A stretch of DNA of 34,567 nt from Cyanobacteriota bacterium SRBZ.bins.94.201705 (GTDB lineage: Bacteria; Cyanobacteriota; Cyanobacteriia; Cyanobacteriales; Cyanobacteriaceae). Below are positions 17,396-26,389 of the stretch, one piece after another. The notes below the pieces were generated by a model that was not told the origin of the DNA, made no database searches, and was given only the letters and a program-made list of their open reading frames with translations. The stretch lies in contig JAUQQP010000013.1 of NCBI GenBank assembly GCA_030549855.1, forward strand, positions 1 through 34,567. The letters are read 5' to 3'. The position numbers and the translations under genes are program-made. Positions within the stretch are counted from its first letter, which is position 1. The number at the start of each line of letters is the position of its first letter.

Positions 17396-18994
17396 TTAGA
17401 AGGGGATAGTAATGGGTGTACGACTCACTCTCACTTCATAGGGGGGTTGTTCGATTAGGGAGACGCCTGTCATCTCTTCCGGTTGTGGCAGCTGTAAAAT
17501 CTGCAAAATAGTGGGGGCAATATCTGCTAGCTTCCCATTTTCTCTTAGTTTTACATGGCCGCCATGTCCAGGTATTTTCCTTTTCTCCCCTTCGATGAGA
17601 ATCAGAGGCACCATGTTGGTGGTGTGGGCAGTCCAAGGATTCCCTTCCTCGTCAATCATGTACTCCGCATTGCCATGGTCAGCTGTTATAATTAGGGTGC
17701 CACCCATCCCATTGACGGTTTTTATCAACTTACCTAGGCAACCGTCTACCGTTTCGATGGCCTTGATGGTGGCTTCTAAATTGCCTGTGTGCCCCACCAT
17801 GTCGGGATTGGCATAGTTGACCACCACCAGGGAGTAGATTCCCTTTTTAATGGCCTCACAGGCTACTTCTGTCACCTCCACCGCAGACATCTCCGGTTTT
17901 AAGTCATAGGTGGCCACTCTAGGACTAGGTACTAAATATCTATCTTCTCCTGGGAAGGGCTCCTCTAAACCGCCGTTGAGGAAATAAGTTACATGGGGAT
18001 ACTTTTCCGTCTCAGCAGTACGAAATTGTCTTAAACCCGCATTGGCTACTACCTCCCCTAGGATGTTTTTCAAACTCTGGGGCTCAAAGGCCACCTTAAC
18101 CGGTAAAATGGGGTCATACTGGGTGAAGGTGACAAAGTGCAAGGGTTGTATTAACTGCCGCTCAAACCCGTCAAACTCCGGCAAGGTAAAGGCGTAACAC
18201 AGTTGTCTTGCTCTGTCTGGCCGGAAGTTGAAGAAGATGATGCCATCCCCCGCCGTCACCGCCCCACTGGCTATCCTGGTAGGCTCAATGAATTCATCGG
18301 TAACCCCCCGGGCATAGGATTCCTCCAACACCTCCACTGCCGTCTTGCCACAACCGGGACCATCTATGGTATATAGTTCATAGGCCTTTTGGGTGCGTTG
18401 CCAACGACGGTCCCTATCCATGGCATAATAGCGACCACAGATGGTTACTATTTTCCCCACCCCTATTTTTTCTATGTGTTCTTGGATAGCTTTAACGTAA
18501 TTCACCCCCTCGGTGGTATTGGTGTCCCTCCCATCGGTGATAACATGAACACAAACCTCCCTCAGCCCATGTAGTTTGGCCAAATCCAGCAAGGCAAACA
18601 GGTGATCTATATGGGAGTGAACCCCCCCATCGGAACATAATCCCATTAAGTGTAATTTTCCCCCACTTTGGGCTACATTCTGGCAGATTTCTACTAACGC
18701 CGGGTTTTTGAAAAAGCTACCGTCTTCCACAGCGTCGGAAATCCTCACCAATTCCTGTGGCACAACCCTCCCCGCACCTATGTTCAAATGCCCCACCTCC
18801 GAATTGCCCATCTGCCCCTTTGGCAATCCCACTGCCTTCCCTGAGGCGTGAATTAATGTATTTGGATATACTTCTAACAGACTATCCATAACTGGGGTAT
18901 TAGCCAGGGCGATGGCATTGCCTTCCCTTTCTGGACGGTATCCCCAGCCATCTAATATCACTAGTACTACTGGTGCTACGGTCGCTTCTGTCAT
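17396..18994 (-). CDS. gpmI: 2,3-bisphosphoglycerate-independent phosphoglycerate mutase
   Basis: This 532-residue manganese enzyme interconverts 3- and 2-phosphoglycerate in glycolysis and gluconeogenesis; in cyanobacteria it controls how much newly fixed carbon leaves the Calvin cycle. Asp15 in VILDGWG and nucleophile Ser65 in [17 protein letters not shown] mark the phosphatase-like active site. The substrate-domain motifs VHSHIDHL and ITDGRDT and the metal-binding TADHGNAE and AHTTN are all present. The length, slightly over 510, is normal for cyanobacteria. In some cyanobacteria the regulator PirC binds this enzyme; no pirC is seen here. Start ATG at 18994; no strong Shine-Dalgarno sequence, GATCTCTTT lies upstream. 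It converges on groEL. Confidence 0.97.
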   Translation of the reverse strand: MTEATVAPVVLVILDGWGYRPEREGNAIALANTPVMDSLLEVYPNTLIHASGKAVGLPKGQMGNSEVGHLNIGAGRVVPQELVRISDAVEDGSFFKNPALVEICQNVAQSGGKLHLMGLCSDGGVHSHIDHLFALLDLAKLHGLREVCVHVITDGRDTNTTEGVNYVKAIQEHIEKIGVGKIVTICGRYYAMDRDRRWQRTQKAYELYTIDGPGCGKTAVEVLEESYARGVTDEFIEPTRIASGAVTAGDGIIFFNFRPDRARQLCYAFTLPEFDGFERQLIQPLHFVTFTQYDPILPVKVAFEPQSLKNILGEVVANAGLRQFRTAETEKYPHVTYFLNGGLEEPFPGEDRYLVPSPRVATYDLKPEMSAVEVTEVACEAIKKGIYSLVVVNYANPDMVGHTGNLEATIKAIETVDGCLGKLIKTVNGMGGTLIITADHGNAEYMIDEEGNPWTAHTTNMVPLILIEGEKRKIPGHGGHVKLRENGKLADIAPTILQILQLPQPEEMTGVSLIEQPPYEVRVSRTPITIPF

Positions 18995-19202
18995 AAAGAG
19001 ATCACCCTATAAACTGTAAAAATAGTTGCAATTTGATGATAACACTGATAACTCTTGGCCGTTATGAAATTTCAATTCCACTTGACATTTCTTTGGCTTT
19101 TTCCCTTGTTAATGGGGAAATATTAAGAAAATATTAAAGCTATTGTTTGATAATAAGGGATAGGGGACAATTAAGCAAGTTTTTCAACAATTTTCGTCCC
19201 TA

Positions 19203-20084
19203 TTAACCCCCCAGCCACTGGTTTGTTAGGAAGGGAGGTAGATTTGGGGTTGCCCCTTTCTCGCTGGCAATATATGCCCCCATCTCATTAGCCTTGCGGA
19301 TTATTTCTGATGGTGGCATCCCCCGTAAGTAGCCTACTACTACTGCTGCCGCTACTCCATCCCCTGCACCCACGCAGTCGGCTTCCTGTTTTGGGGTAAA
19401 TTGGGGCACTTCTGCCGTTATTTCTCCTTTTTTGTCTATCCATTTTGTCCCCTTTTCCCCCTGAGTCAACACAATAAAATCTAGCCCATATTCCTCTAGC
19501 CAATGATATATATTCTCACTAAATCCACAGTTATGCTGCAAATATTTGGCCTCTTCTAGGTTTAGTTTTAGAATATCGGTCATTTTGATACTTTCTACAA
19601 TGATTTTGTTGTCTAGTGGAGGGTTTCTCAGGTTTAAATCTAAGAATCTTTTTCCCCTGAAATTTCTCACAATCTCCCGGATGGTATCTCGGCTTTTTTT
19701 ATTCCTTTGAGCTAAAGTGCCAAAATAAATACATTGGTAACTTTTCAGGTCATTTATTAACTCATTTTCCAAGTTCAAATAGTCCCAAGCTACATCCTCC
19801 ATTATCTCATATTCTACCTCCTTATTGTCTAAAACCCTCACTAATACTCTTCCAGTTGGCTTGTTATCGTCCCACTGAAGGTATTTAGTATCCACCCCTC
19901 TTTGCCTTAGGGATAATTCTATTTCTCTCCCCAATTCATCTTGGCCTACTCTTGTAAATAGTGCCACCTCAGCCCCTAACTGCACACAGTGTACAGCAAA
20001 ATTTAGAGGAGCCCCCCCCAAGATTTTTCCTCCTGGTAAAATGTCAAACAACGCTTCCCCTAATGCTAGGATTTTCTCTTTCAT
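19203..20084 (-). CDS. PfkB-family carbohydrate kinase, fructokinase-like
   Basis: This 293-residue ribokinase-family protein starts with ILALGEALFDILPGG. GGAPLNFAVH (residues 23-32) is the N-terminal PfkB signature that binds sugar. The C-terminal signature is DCVGAGDGVAAAVVVGYLRG, whose GAGD holds the anion hole and catalytic Asp. VEYEIMEDVAWDYL resembles bacterial fructokinases, so the likely reaction is fructose + ATP to fructose 6-phosphate. Another ketose or sugar substrate is possible. In the signature the more usual Ser/Thr or Phe after GAGD is Gly-Val. The start ATG at 20084 follows a TATAAAAT-like stretch; no clear ribosome site. It is divergent from the glutaredoxin-like gene. Confidence 0.85.
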   Translation of the reverse strand: MKEKILALGEALFDILPGGKILGGAPLNFAVHCVQLGAEVALFTRVGQDELGREIELSLRQRGVDTKYLQWDDNKPTGRVLVRVLDNKEVEYEIMEDVAWDYLNLENELINDLKSYQCIYFGTLAQRNKKSRDTIREIVRNFRGKRFLDLNLRNPPLDNKIIVESIKMTDILKLNLEEAKYLQHNCGFSENIYHWLEEYGLDFIVLTQGEKGTKWIDKKGEITAEVPQFTPKQEADCVGAGDGVAAAVVVGYLRGMPPSEIIRKANEMGAYIASEKGATPNLPPFLTNQWLGG

Positions 20085-20174
20085 ATAAAATCATAAAAAT
20101 GTAATTTTCCTTGGAAAAATATGTTATAATATCCAAAGATTTTCTAGCAATTAAATGAAAGGAAAATAAATCCC

Positions 20175-20435
20175 ATGAAGCTGATTATGTATAGCAAGCC
20201 AGGCTGTCACTTGTGTGAAGGGCTGGAGGAAAAAATAAGGGCAATTACGAAAATGAAAATAGACTTGGAAGTCAGAGATATAAATACCAACAAGGAATGG
20301 TGGGAGAAATATCAGTATGAAATACCAGTATTGTACGTAGAAACCAAAGAGGGAAGTAAATTAATCCCCCGTGTTTCCCCTAGAATTTCTGTTGGCCAGT
20401 TGACAAAAATTTTGGCACAATACCAAGAAACTTAA
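20175..20435 (+). CDS. Glutaredoxin-family thiol protein
   Basis: This 86-residue protein has a thioredoxin fold of the compact glutaredoxin-like type (DUF836-like). The CHLC active-site pair is at residues 11-14 after LIMYSKPG, and the cis-Pro segment YEIPVLYVE follows. The length is typical. It probably reduces disulfides or carries electrons in the cytosol; the partner is unknown. The ATG at 20175 is preceded by AAAGGAAAATAAA. murE begins 28 nt after the stop, so the two are likely co-transcribed. Such small proteins are often found beside murE in cyanobacteria, but I infer no pathway link. Confidence 0.85.
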   Translation: MKLIMYSKPGCHLCEGLEEKIRAITKMKIDLEVRDINTNKEWWEKYQYEIPVLYVETKEGSKLIPRVSPRISVGQLTKILAQYQET

Positions 20436-20463
20436 AGAATCATTACCAGGTGAGGAGTAAAAT

Positions 20464-21954
20464 ATGAAGTTAAGGGAATTAGTAGACCATCTGCCACAAA
20501 TTCGTCGTCTGCCTGCCAATAATGGCCATCTGGAAAGGGAAATACAAGGGATTTCTACCAATTCCCATCTCTGCAAGCCGGGGGATTTGTTTATCGGCAT
20601 GCCAGGCTTGAGGGTAGATGGAGGGGAATTTTGGCAAGGTGCTATGGCACAGGGGGCAGTGGCTTGTATAATCAGTGAGGAGGTGGCTGAGAAAATACCC
20701 CCTTCAGATGATTGTGTGATTGTGGCTGAGGATATACCAGCGGTTTGTGGGGATATAGCCGCTAGGTTTTATGGCTATCCCAGCAGTAAAATGAAAATGA
20801 TAGGGGTAACTGGCACCAATGGCAAGACTACCACTACCCATCTGATAGAATTCTTCCTCCACAAAACAGGAAAACCTACGGCTTTGTTGGGCACATTATA
20901 TGCCCGTTGGCCAGGTTATCAGAAAACGGCTACCCATACCACCCCCTTCGCCCCAGACTTACAAGCACAACTGGCACAGGCATTACAAGCCGGTAGTGAG
21001 TATGTAGTGATGGAAGTTAGTTCCCATGCCTTAGCCCAAAAAAGAGTAAGGGGATGTCAGTTTGATGTGGCTGTTTTTACTAATCTAACCCAAGACCATC
21101 TGGATTTCCACAAAGACATGGAAGATTATTTCCAAGCCAAAGCCCTACTGTTTTCCCCAGAATACCTCCGAGGCCGGGCAATTATCAACTATGATGATGC
21201 CTATGGACAAAGATTAATCTCCTCCCTCAATCCTACCCAGGTTTGGACTTATAGCGTAAACAACAGCAGGGCGGATTTTTACACCAGCAATCTCATCTAC
21301 CAGGCGAATGGGGTTAGTGGTTTATTACATACCCCTCAGGGAGAGATAGAATTCCTGTCACCTTTAGTAGGACAGTTTAACATCGCCAATTTGCTAGCCA
21401 GTGTTGCCAGTTTGCTACACCTGGGATGTCCATTAGAAGCCATCGGGGAATACCTGCCCCAGTTTCCCGGAGTGCCCGGTAGGATGGAAAGAGTACAAAT
21501 CACTCCAAATCAGCCAATTAGTGTTATAGTAGACTATGCTCATACTCCAGATAGTCTAGAAAACCTGCTCACGGCGGCACGTCCTTTTATTCCCGGCAGG
21601 ATGATTTGTGTGTTTGGCTGTGGGGGGGATAGAGATCGTACTAAAAGGCCATTGATGGGGCAGATAGCGGCAAGACTTGCGGATGTAGTGGTGGTCACCT
21701 CTGACAACCCCCGTACCGAGAATCCCCATCAGATAATACAAGACATTCTACAAGGTATTCCCGACAATGTCAAGCCCATTGTGGAAAGTGATCGGGCCAA
21801 GGCCATAGAATTGGCAATAAGGATGGCCAAACCCGGAGATGGTGTCTTAATTGCCGGTAAAGGGCATGAGGACTATCAAATCTTGGGTACAGAAAAAATA
21901 CATTTCGACGACAGGGAAGAAGCGCGTAAGGTGTTGTCCTCCCTCTATTCTTAA
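20464..21954 (+). CDS. murE: UDP-MurNAc-tripeptide ligase MurE, meso-DAP type
   Basis: This 496-residue Mur ligase adds the third residue of the peptidoglycan stem peptide to UDP-MurNAc-L-Ala-D-Glu. The ATP loop GVTGTNGKTTTTH is at residues 114-126, MEVSSHAL near 183-190, and the central VDYAHTPDS and FGCGGDRDRTKRP near 357-395 are family hallmarks. DNPR at 414-417 is the motif that selects meso-diaminopimelate over lysine, as expected for cyanobacteria. The ATG at 20464 follows GGTGAGGAG. It lies in a unit with the glutaredoxin-like gene. A hairpin with a T-run lies downstream. Neighbouring murein genes are absent. Confidence 0.97.
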   Translation: MKLRELVDHLPQIRRLPANNGHLEREIQGISTNSHLCKPGDLFIGMPGLRVDGGEFWQGAMAQGAVACIISEEVAEKIPPSDDCVIVAEDIPAVCGDIAARFYGYPSSKMKMIGVTGTNGKTTTTHLIEFFLHKTGKPTALLGTLYARWPGYQKTATHTTPFAPDLQAQLAQALQAGSEYVVMEVSSHALAQKRVRGCQFDVAVFTNLTQDHLDFHKDMEDYFQAKALLFSPEYLRGRAIINYDDAYGQRLISSLNPTQVWTYSVNNSRADFYTSNLIYQANGVSGLLHTPQGEIEFLSPLVGQFNIANLLASVASLLHLGCPLEAIGEYLPQFPGVPGRMERVQITPNQPISVIVDYAHTPDSLENLLTAARPFIPGRMICVFGCGGDRDRTKRPLMGQIAARLADVVVVTSDNPRTENPHQIIQDILQGIPDNVKPIVESDRAKAIELAIRMAKPGDGVLIAGKGHEDYQILGTEKIHFDDREEARKVLSSLYS

Positions 21955-22000
21955 CTTTTCTTATTAAGTTTTTCCCCCTCTTTAAGCCTATTATCCTCTT

Positions 22001-22038
22001 CCCCAAAACCCGACTGCTCTTTTTTTGGGGCAGTTTTT
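22001..22038 (+). terminator. Candidate murE terminator
   Basis: CCCCAAAA (22001-22008) pairs with TTTTGGGG (22023-22030), and a CAGTTTTT run follows. An alternative stem is ACTGC/GCAGT followed by T5. Either would end the murE transcript about 50-80 nt after the stop. Confidence 0.55.
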
Positions 22039-22083
22039 CTTACTCTTGTCTATCAATTTTTTTTTAACACAAATCAAAAGTAT

Positions 22084-22434
22084 TTAGGCACTAGGAATGA
22101 CACCAAATAGTTTAGCTAACCCGGCGAGTATCGCTGCCAAAAAACCAATAAGAATTCCCCTGTTTATAAATTCTTGAAACTCCAGTCTTTTCTCCAGGCC
22201 ATCAATTTTGGCCCCTAAAGTCTGTTCTATTCTTGTTATTTCCCCTTCTATCCTGGCTTGGCCTACTTTTAATTCTGTTATATCTCCTTCTATCTTCTCT
22301 AGTCTAGCCTCAATTTTTTCAAACCGCTGGTCAATTTGTTCAAACCTCCGGTCAATCTGTTGAAACCTGAGTTCGATTTGTTTAAACTGTTCTGCTAAGT
22401 ATTCTTTTAAATCTTGTGCTAGGGTAACTGACAT
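22084..22434 (-). CDS. Tail-anchored coiled-coil protein, array copy 1
   Basis: This 116-residue protein has three parts: a conserved start (VTLAQDLKEYLAEQFKQIE), a long amphipathic coiled coil, and a C-terminal hydrophobic helix (about residues 92-110, in GILIGFLAAILAGLAKLFG). That suggests anchoring by the tail in a membrane. The coil contains four RF-x-x-I-(D/E) heptads (RFQQID, RFEQID, RFEKIE, RLEKIE), then ITELKVGQARIEGEI. Similar short coiled-coil/TM proteins are common in cyanobacteria, but their function is unknown to me. It is the last of three same-strand paralogs, 36 nt after copy 2, with AAAAGGAGT before the ATG. The intergenic DNA is repeated too. Confidence 0.75.
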   Translation of the reverse strand: MSVTLAQDLKEYLAEQFKQIELRFQQIDRRFEQIDQRFEKIEARLEKIEGDITELKVGQARIEGEITRIEQTLGAKIDGLEKRLEFQEFINRGILIGFLAAILAGLAKLFGVIPSA

Positions 22435-22470
22435 CGTTTTACTCCTTTTACTGTTTTTATTCTAGTATAA

Positions 22471-22851
22471 CTAGCTACTAGGAATGACACCAAATAGTTT
22501 AGCTAACCCAGCAAGTATCGCCGCCAAAAAACCAATAAGAATCCCTCTATTTATAAATTCTTGAAACTCCAGTCTTTTGTCTAAGGCATCAATCTTCTCC
22601 TCCAGTCTAGCTTGGCCTACTTTTAAGTCTGTGATATTTGCCTCGATTTTCTCTAGTCTATTTTCAATTTTTTCAAATTTCTGTTCTACTTTCTCAAACC
22701 TCTGGTCAATTTTTTCAAATCTTTTTTCTATCTGTTCAAACCGCTGGTCGATTTGTTCAAACCTTCGGTCAATGTGTTGAAACCTGAGTTCGATTTGTTT
22801 AAACTGTTCTGCTAGGTATTCTTTTAAATCTTGTTCTAGGGTAACTGACAT
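22471..22851 (-). CDS. Tail-anchored coiled-coil protein, array copy 2
   Basis: This 126-residue paralog of the flanking genes has the same N terminus and the same C-terminal anchor (FINRGILIGFLAAILAG). Its coil has seven heptads: RFQHID, RFEQID, RFEQIE, RFEKID, RFEKVE, KFEKIE and RLEKIE, three more than copy 1. After them the segment is shorter (ITDLKVGQARLEEKIDALDKR), without the IxRxEQTLG insert of copies 1 and 3. The heptads are encoded by near-repeats of 21 nt, which invite slippage. It is separated from copy 3 by 36 nt containing the same RBS and promoter-like DNA. Function unknown; likely forms homo- or hetero-oligomers with its paralogs. Confidence 0.75.
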   Translation of the reverse strand: MSVTLEQDLKEYLAEQFKQIELRFQHIDRRFEQIDQRFEQIEKRFEKIDQRFEKVEQKFEKIENRLEKIEANITDLKVGQARLEEKIDALDKRLEFQEFINRGILIGFLAAILAGLAKLFGVIPSS

Positions 22852-22887
22852 CGTTTTACTCCTTTTACTGTTTTTATTCTAGTATAA

Positions 22888-23280
22888 CTAGCTACTAGGA
22901 ATGACACCAAATAGTTTAGCTAACCCGGCGAGTATCGCTGCCAGAAAACCAATAAGAATTCCCCTGTTTATAAATTCTTGAAACTCCAGTCTTTTCTCCA
23001 GGCCATCAATTTTCTCTTCCACTCGTTTGATTTCTCCCCCCAAAGTCTGTTCCACTCTTTTTATTTCCCCTTCTATCCTAGCCTGGCCTACCTTTAATTC
23101 TGTTATATCTCCTTCTATCTTCTCTAGTCTAGCCTCAATTTTTTCAAAGCGCCGGTCGATTTGTTCAAACCGCTGGTCAATTTGTTCAAGCCTCTGGTCA
23201 ATGTGTTGAAACCTGAGTTCGATTTGTTTAAACTGTTCTGCTAGGTATTCTTTTAAGTCCTGTTCTATGGTAACTGACAT
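22888..23280 (-). CDS. Tail-anchored coiled-coil protein, array copy 3
   Basis: This 130-residue protein is the first gene of the array in transcription order. The N terminus and tail anchor match copies 1 and 2. It has five heptads (RFQHID, RLEQID, RFEQID, RFEKIE, RLEKIE). After ITELKVGQARIEGEI there is an internal duplication of about 11 residues, GEIKRVEQTLG followed by GEIKRVEEKID, so length has changed in two places relative to its paralogs. The ATG at 23280 follows AAAAGGAGCCAAACC. A deleted fourth copy lies upstream at 23317-23405. Promoter-like TATACT in the repeated spacer could serve each gene separately. Function unknown. Confidence 0.75.
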   Translation of the reverse strand: MSVTIEQDLKEYLAEQFKQIELRFQHIDQRLEQIDQRFEQIDRRFEKIEARLEKIEGDITELKVGQARIEGEIKRVEQTLGGEIKRVEEKIDGLEKRLEFQEFINRGILIGFLAAILAGLAKLFGVIPSS

Positions 23281-23316
23281 GGTTTGGCTCCTTTTACTGT
23301 TTTTATTCTAGTATAA

Positions 23317-23405
23317 CTAGGCACTGGGAATAATACCAATTCCCATCCTAGTTGTTTAAACTCAGCTAGATGCCCTTTTAAATCCTGTTCTGTGGTAGCT
23401 GAAAT
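23317..23405 (-). pseudogene. Deleted fourth copy of the coiled-coil gene
   Basis: On the minus strand the text ISATTEQDLKGHLAEFKQL matches the paralogs' start (SVTIEQDLKEYLAEQFKQI). After a few codons the DNA jumps to their 3' end, reading GIIPSA and TAG in another frame (23317-23319). The start ATG has become ATT, and about 100 internal codons are missing. The same spacer sequence follows. This is a decayed array member. Confidence 0.7.
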
Positions 23406-23610
23406 ATCATGGATTTCCAAAGAGAGTAAGGCCAGAAAAGTTTGGTTAATCACAGGATTATAAAAAAATGTAAAAGACTATAAAATGGGGACTAATTTGT
23501 TGTTAAAAGTAGTAAAAAAAACAGCACCTTGAAAAAGACATTGCCAACTTTCAGCCTAGAATATTAGCAATAAAAAGTGTTATATAGTCGTAAGTGAGAT
23601 TGAAAGGGTT

Positions 23611-25062
23611 ATGGACAAAATGGAAATGGATAGCCAAGTGTCAGTGAGGGAAGAAATAATCCCCAAGGTGAAAATACCCACAATGTTGAGACTGGGGTTG
23701 TTTAATCTGGGGATTGGCATGTTTTCGGTGTTGACTCTGGCGGTGTTAAACCGGGTGATGATTGCAGAGTTGAAGATACCCGCCACTATTTCCGCCGGGG
23801 TGTTGGCTATCTCCCAATTAGTATCCCCCACCCGTGTCTGGTTGGGACAACTGTCTGACAGCAAAAAACTCTTTGGCTTCCACCGCACCGGTTATGTACG
23901 ACTGGGGGTAGTGGCGTCTGGCATTGCCCTGTTTCTGGCAGTCCAAATCGTCTGGTTGTTGGGGGAGAATATAATTGCCAACGGTGGCTGGCAGTGGAAT
24001 CCTGTTACTATTTTCCTGAGTATTCTTCTAGGTATTGTTTTTGTTGTACAAGGCATTGCAACTGGGGCTAGTTCTACTCCTTTTACTGCCCTCCTAGTAG
24101 ATATATCAGACGAGGATAATCGTTCTCAATTGGTGGCCACAGTGTGGTCCATGCTAATGGTAGGGATTGTAATAGGAGGGATTACAGGGAAGGTACTACT
24201 AAAGAGTGTGGCAGGAGAAGACAATGGTGGGGTAATACCCCTAGAAAGACTACAACCCCCCATAAACGGTATCTTCTTAGTAGTGCCTACGGTAGTGTTT
24301 CTCCTTACCCTTATTGCCACCTGGGGTGTGGAAAAGAAATATTCCCGGTATCGTCAACGATCTACCATTGCTGATAGGGAGGATGGTATTGGCCTAAAGG
24401 AGGCATTAAAAATACTCACCTCCTCTCGACAGACGGGTGTATTTTTCTTCTTCCTGGTGATGATTACCCTCAGTTTGTTCATGCAAGAGGCGGTTTTGGA
24501 GCCCTATGGGGCAGAAGTCTTTAAAATGGCAATAGGGGAGACTACCCTTTTGAACTCTTTTTGGGGTACTGGTATTCTTATAGGCTATAGCACCACTGGT
24601 TTTTTGGTAATACCTCGTCTGGGGAAAACTAAAACCACCCGTCTGGGTTGTATTTTGGTTGCCGTCTGCTTTTTGCTGATTATCCTAGCAGGTTTGACTC
24701 AAAACCCCAGTCTGTTGAAGGGGGCAATGTTTCTCTTTGGCATATGTGCGGGGATTACTACTATTGGCTCTATCAGTCTGATGTTAGACTTGACCTTGGC
24801 GGAGACTGCAGGTACTTTTGTAGGCGCCTGGGGTTTAGCCCAATCCCTTTCCCGTGGTGTGGCCATTGTCTTGGGAGGTTGGATTTTGGATTTAGGACGT
24901 CTTCTCTTTGACAATCCCTGGTTGGCCTACAGCTCGGTGTTTTTCTCTGAAGCACTTTGTATTTTAGCATCCCTTCTCCTCCTCAACCAGGTAAACATTA
25001 AGGAATTCTACGAGACTACCCGCAAAGCAACAGCTATGGTAATGGAGGGGAATTTAGATTAA
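23611..25062 (+). CDS. PucC/BCH-family major facilitator protein
   Basis: This 483-residue membrane protein has about 12 hydrophobic helices. The conserved opening IPTMLRLGLFNLGIGMFSVLTLAVLNRVMIAELKIPA and the loop VWLGQLSDSKKLFGFHRTGYVRLG mark the PucC/LhaA/Bch2 branch of the major facilitator superfamily. In purple bacteria PucC helps assemble light-harvesting complexes; cyanobacterial homologs are thought to handle chlorophyll or help pigment-protein assembly in the thylakoid. The gene stands next to hemF and near acsF and psaK, consistent with pigment or photosystem work. The start at 23611 (ATG) is not preceded by a strong ribosome site; an in-frame ATG at 23623 is an alternative. It converges on hemF. 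Confidence 0.85.
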   Translation: MDKMEMDSQVSVREEIIPKVKIPTMLRLGLFNLGIGMFSVLTLAVLNRVMIAELKIPATISAGVLAISQLVSPTRVWLGQLSDSKKLFGFHRTGYVRLGVVASGIALFLAVQIVWLLGENIIANGGWQWNPVTIFLSILLGIVFVVQGIATGASSTPFTALLVDISDEDNRSQLVATVWSMLMVGIVIGGITGKVLLKSVAGEDNGGVIPLERLQPPINGIFLVVPTVVFLLTLIATWGVEKKYSRYRQRSTIADREDGIGLKEALKILTSSRQTGVFFFFLVMITLSLFMQEAVLEPYGAEVFKMAIGETTLLNSFWGTGILIGYSTTGFLVIPRLGKTKTTRLGCILVAVCFLLIILAGLTQNPSLLKGAMFLFGICAGITTIGSISLMLDLTLAETAGTFVGAWGLAQSLSRGVAIVLGGWILDLGRLLFDNPWLAYSSVFFSEALCILASLLLLNQVNIKEFYETTRKATAMVMEGNLD

Positions 25063-25110
25063 TTTAATGGGGGCTTGTTTCCGTTTCTGCCACCCCCCCC
25101 TTTTTATGGC

Positions 25111-25139
25111 AAAAAAAATAAGGGCATTGTGTTGCCCTT
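25111..25139 (-). terminator. hemF terminator
   Basis: AAGGGCA (25120-25126) and TGCCCTT (25133-25139) form a perfect 7-bp stem with a 6-nt loop. On the minus strand it is followed by T-rich sequence (A8 on the plus strand at 25111-25118). It lies 34 nt after the hemF stop. Confidence 0.85.
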
Positions 25140-25173
25140 AGCAGCTATGGCTTATCACTACCCCCTCTTCTTT

Positions 25174-26199
25174 TTAACTCTTAAACTCATTCACCCAGTC
25201 TCTTTCTTTGAGATAGAATTCGGTCAATTCGGCTTCACGAGAGCCTTTTTCTGGGGTGTAGCAATACTCCCAACGTGCCAGAGGAGGCAATGACATTAAG
25301 ATGGACTCAGTGCGCCCGTTAGTTTGTAGGCCGAATACAGTACCACGGTCGTATATTAGGTTAAATTCTACATAACGGCCGCGACGATACAGTTGGAAGT
25401 TTCTCTCTCTTTCCCCATACTCCATGTTTTTACGTCTTTCTACGATGGGGATGTAAGCTTCAATGAAGGCATCGCCGCAGGTTTTCACAAAGGCAAACAA
25501 GTCTTCCCAGGTGCGGGATACTCTTCCTACCTTTTCACTGTAGGCATGGGCACGACCATTGGTATCTGGCCCACGATATAGAATACCACTGTCATCTTGA
25601 TAGTCGAAGAAGATACCACCAATCCCTCTTGGCTCTTGACGGTGTTTTATGTAAAAATACTCATCACACCAGAGTTTGAAAACAGGGTAGTATTCAGGAT
25701 GGTGGGCGTCACAAGCCTTCTTATGTACTTGGTGGAAGTGGACGGCATCTTCTACGAAACCATAGTAGGGTGTTAAGTCAGCACCACCGGCAAACCACCA
25801 AATAGGGCCTGCTTCAAAATAACGATAGTTCAAGTGTACTGTAGGCACATAGGGGTTTTTGGGGTGTAACACCATAGAGGTGCCTGTGGCGTAGAAACTG
25901 TGACCAGCTGCTTCTGGACGTTGTACCAAGATAGCCGGTGGTAGGGTGTCTCCCCAAACCTCAGAGAAGTTTACCCCTCCTTGCTCAAATACACCACCAT
26001 CACGGATTATTCTGGTGCGCCCGCCACCACCTTCTTTTCTTTCCCACAAGTCTTCCCGGAAACGGGCTTTGCCATCAACTTCTTCTAAAGCCTGACAGAT
26101 TTTATCTTGGATTTCTTGAACTAGTTTTTTTGCTCTTTCTCTGGCATCAGCTGGTTTTTTGCTTTCCGTTGCTACTGGCTGGTTTGTTAAGCTGCTCAT
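25174..26199 (-). CDS. hemF: Oxygen-dependent coproporphyrinogen III oxidase HemF
   Basis: This 341-residue enzyme oxidatively decarboxylates coproporphyrinogen III to protoporphyrinogen IX with O2, a step to both heme and chlorophyll. Family signatures are complete: [27 protein letters not shown], the [21 protein letters not shown] stretch, [15 protein letters not shown] and [17 protein letters not shown] take ATG 26199 (MSSLTNQP) as the start. The frame continues to a TTG at 26220, which is less likely. It is divergent from acsF with about 190 bp between, so the two oxygen-using tetrapyrrole genes may share a control region. pucC converges on it, with a strong terminator between. Confidence 0.97.
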   Translation of the reverse strand: MSSLTNQPVATESKKPADARERAKKLVQEIQDKICQALEEVDGKARFREDLWERKEGGGGRTRIIRDGGVFEQGGVNFSEVWGDTLPPAILVQRPEAAGHSFYATGTSMVLHPKNPYVPTVHLNYRYFEAGPIWWFAGGADLTPYYGFVEDAVHFHQVHKKACDAHHPEYYPVFKLWCDEYFYIKHRQEPRGIGGIFFDYQDDSGILYRGPDTNGRAHAYSEKVGRVSRTWEDLFAFVKTCGDAFIEAYIPIVERRKNMEYGERERNFQLYRRGRYVEFNLIYDRGTVFGLQTNGRTESILMSLPPLARWEYCYTPEKGSREAELTEFYLKERDWVNEFKS

Positions 26200-26389
26200 A
26201 TTTATCTGTTGCTTTCTCAAACTTTCTTTTTATAACTATAAGGTGATTAATCTTCCTTGTCACTATTACTTAATAAAACTTAACCATGCGCCCGAAAGCA
26301 GATTGATGAACAATTGTAACAATTTATCGAACTGTTGCCATTATGGGATAGAATCAGATAAAAAAACATAACCATAAAGAGATAGAACG

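Noticed and set aside
22084-23280. Phage holin or XhlA-like lysis proteins
   Set aside because: Coiled coil plus tail helix is superficially similar, but there are no lysis or phage genes nearby, and the heptad array is far longer than in XhlA-type proteins.
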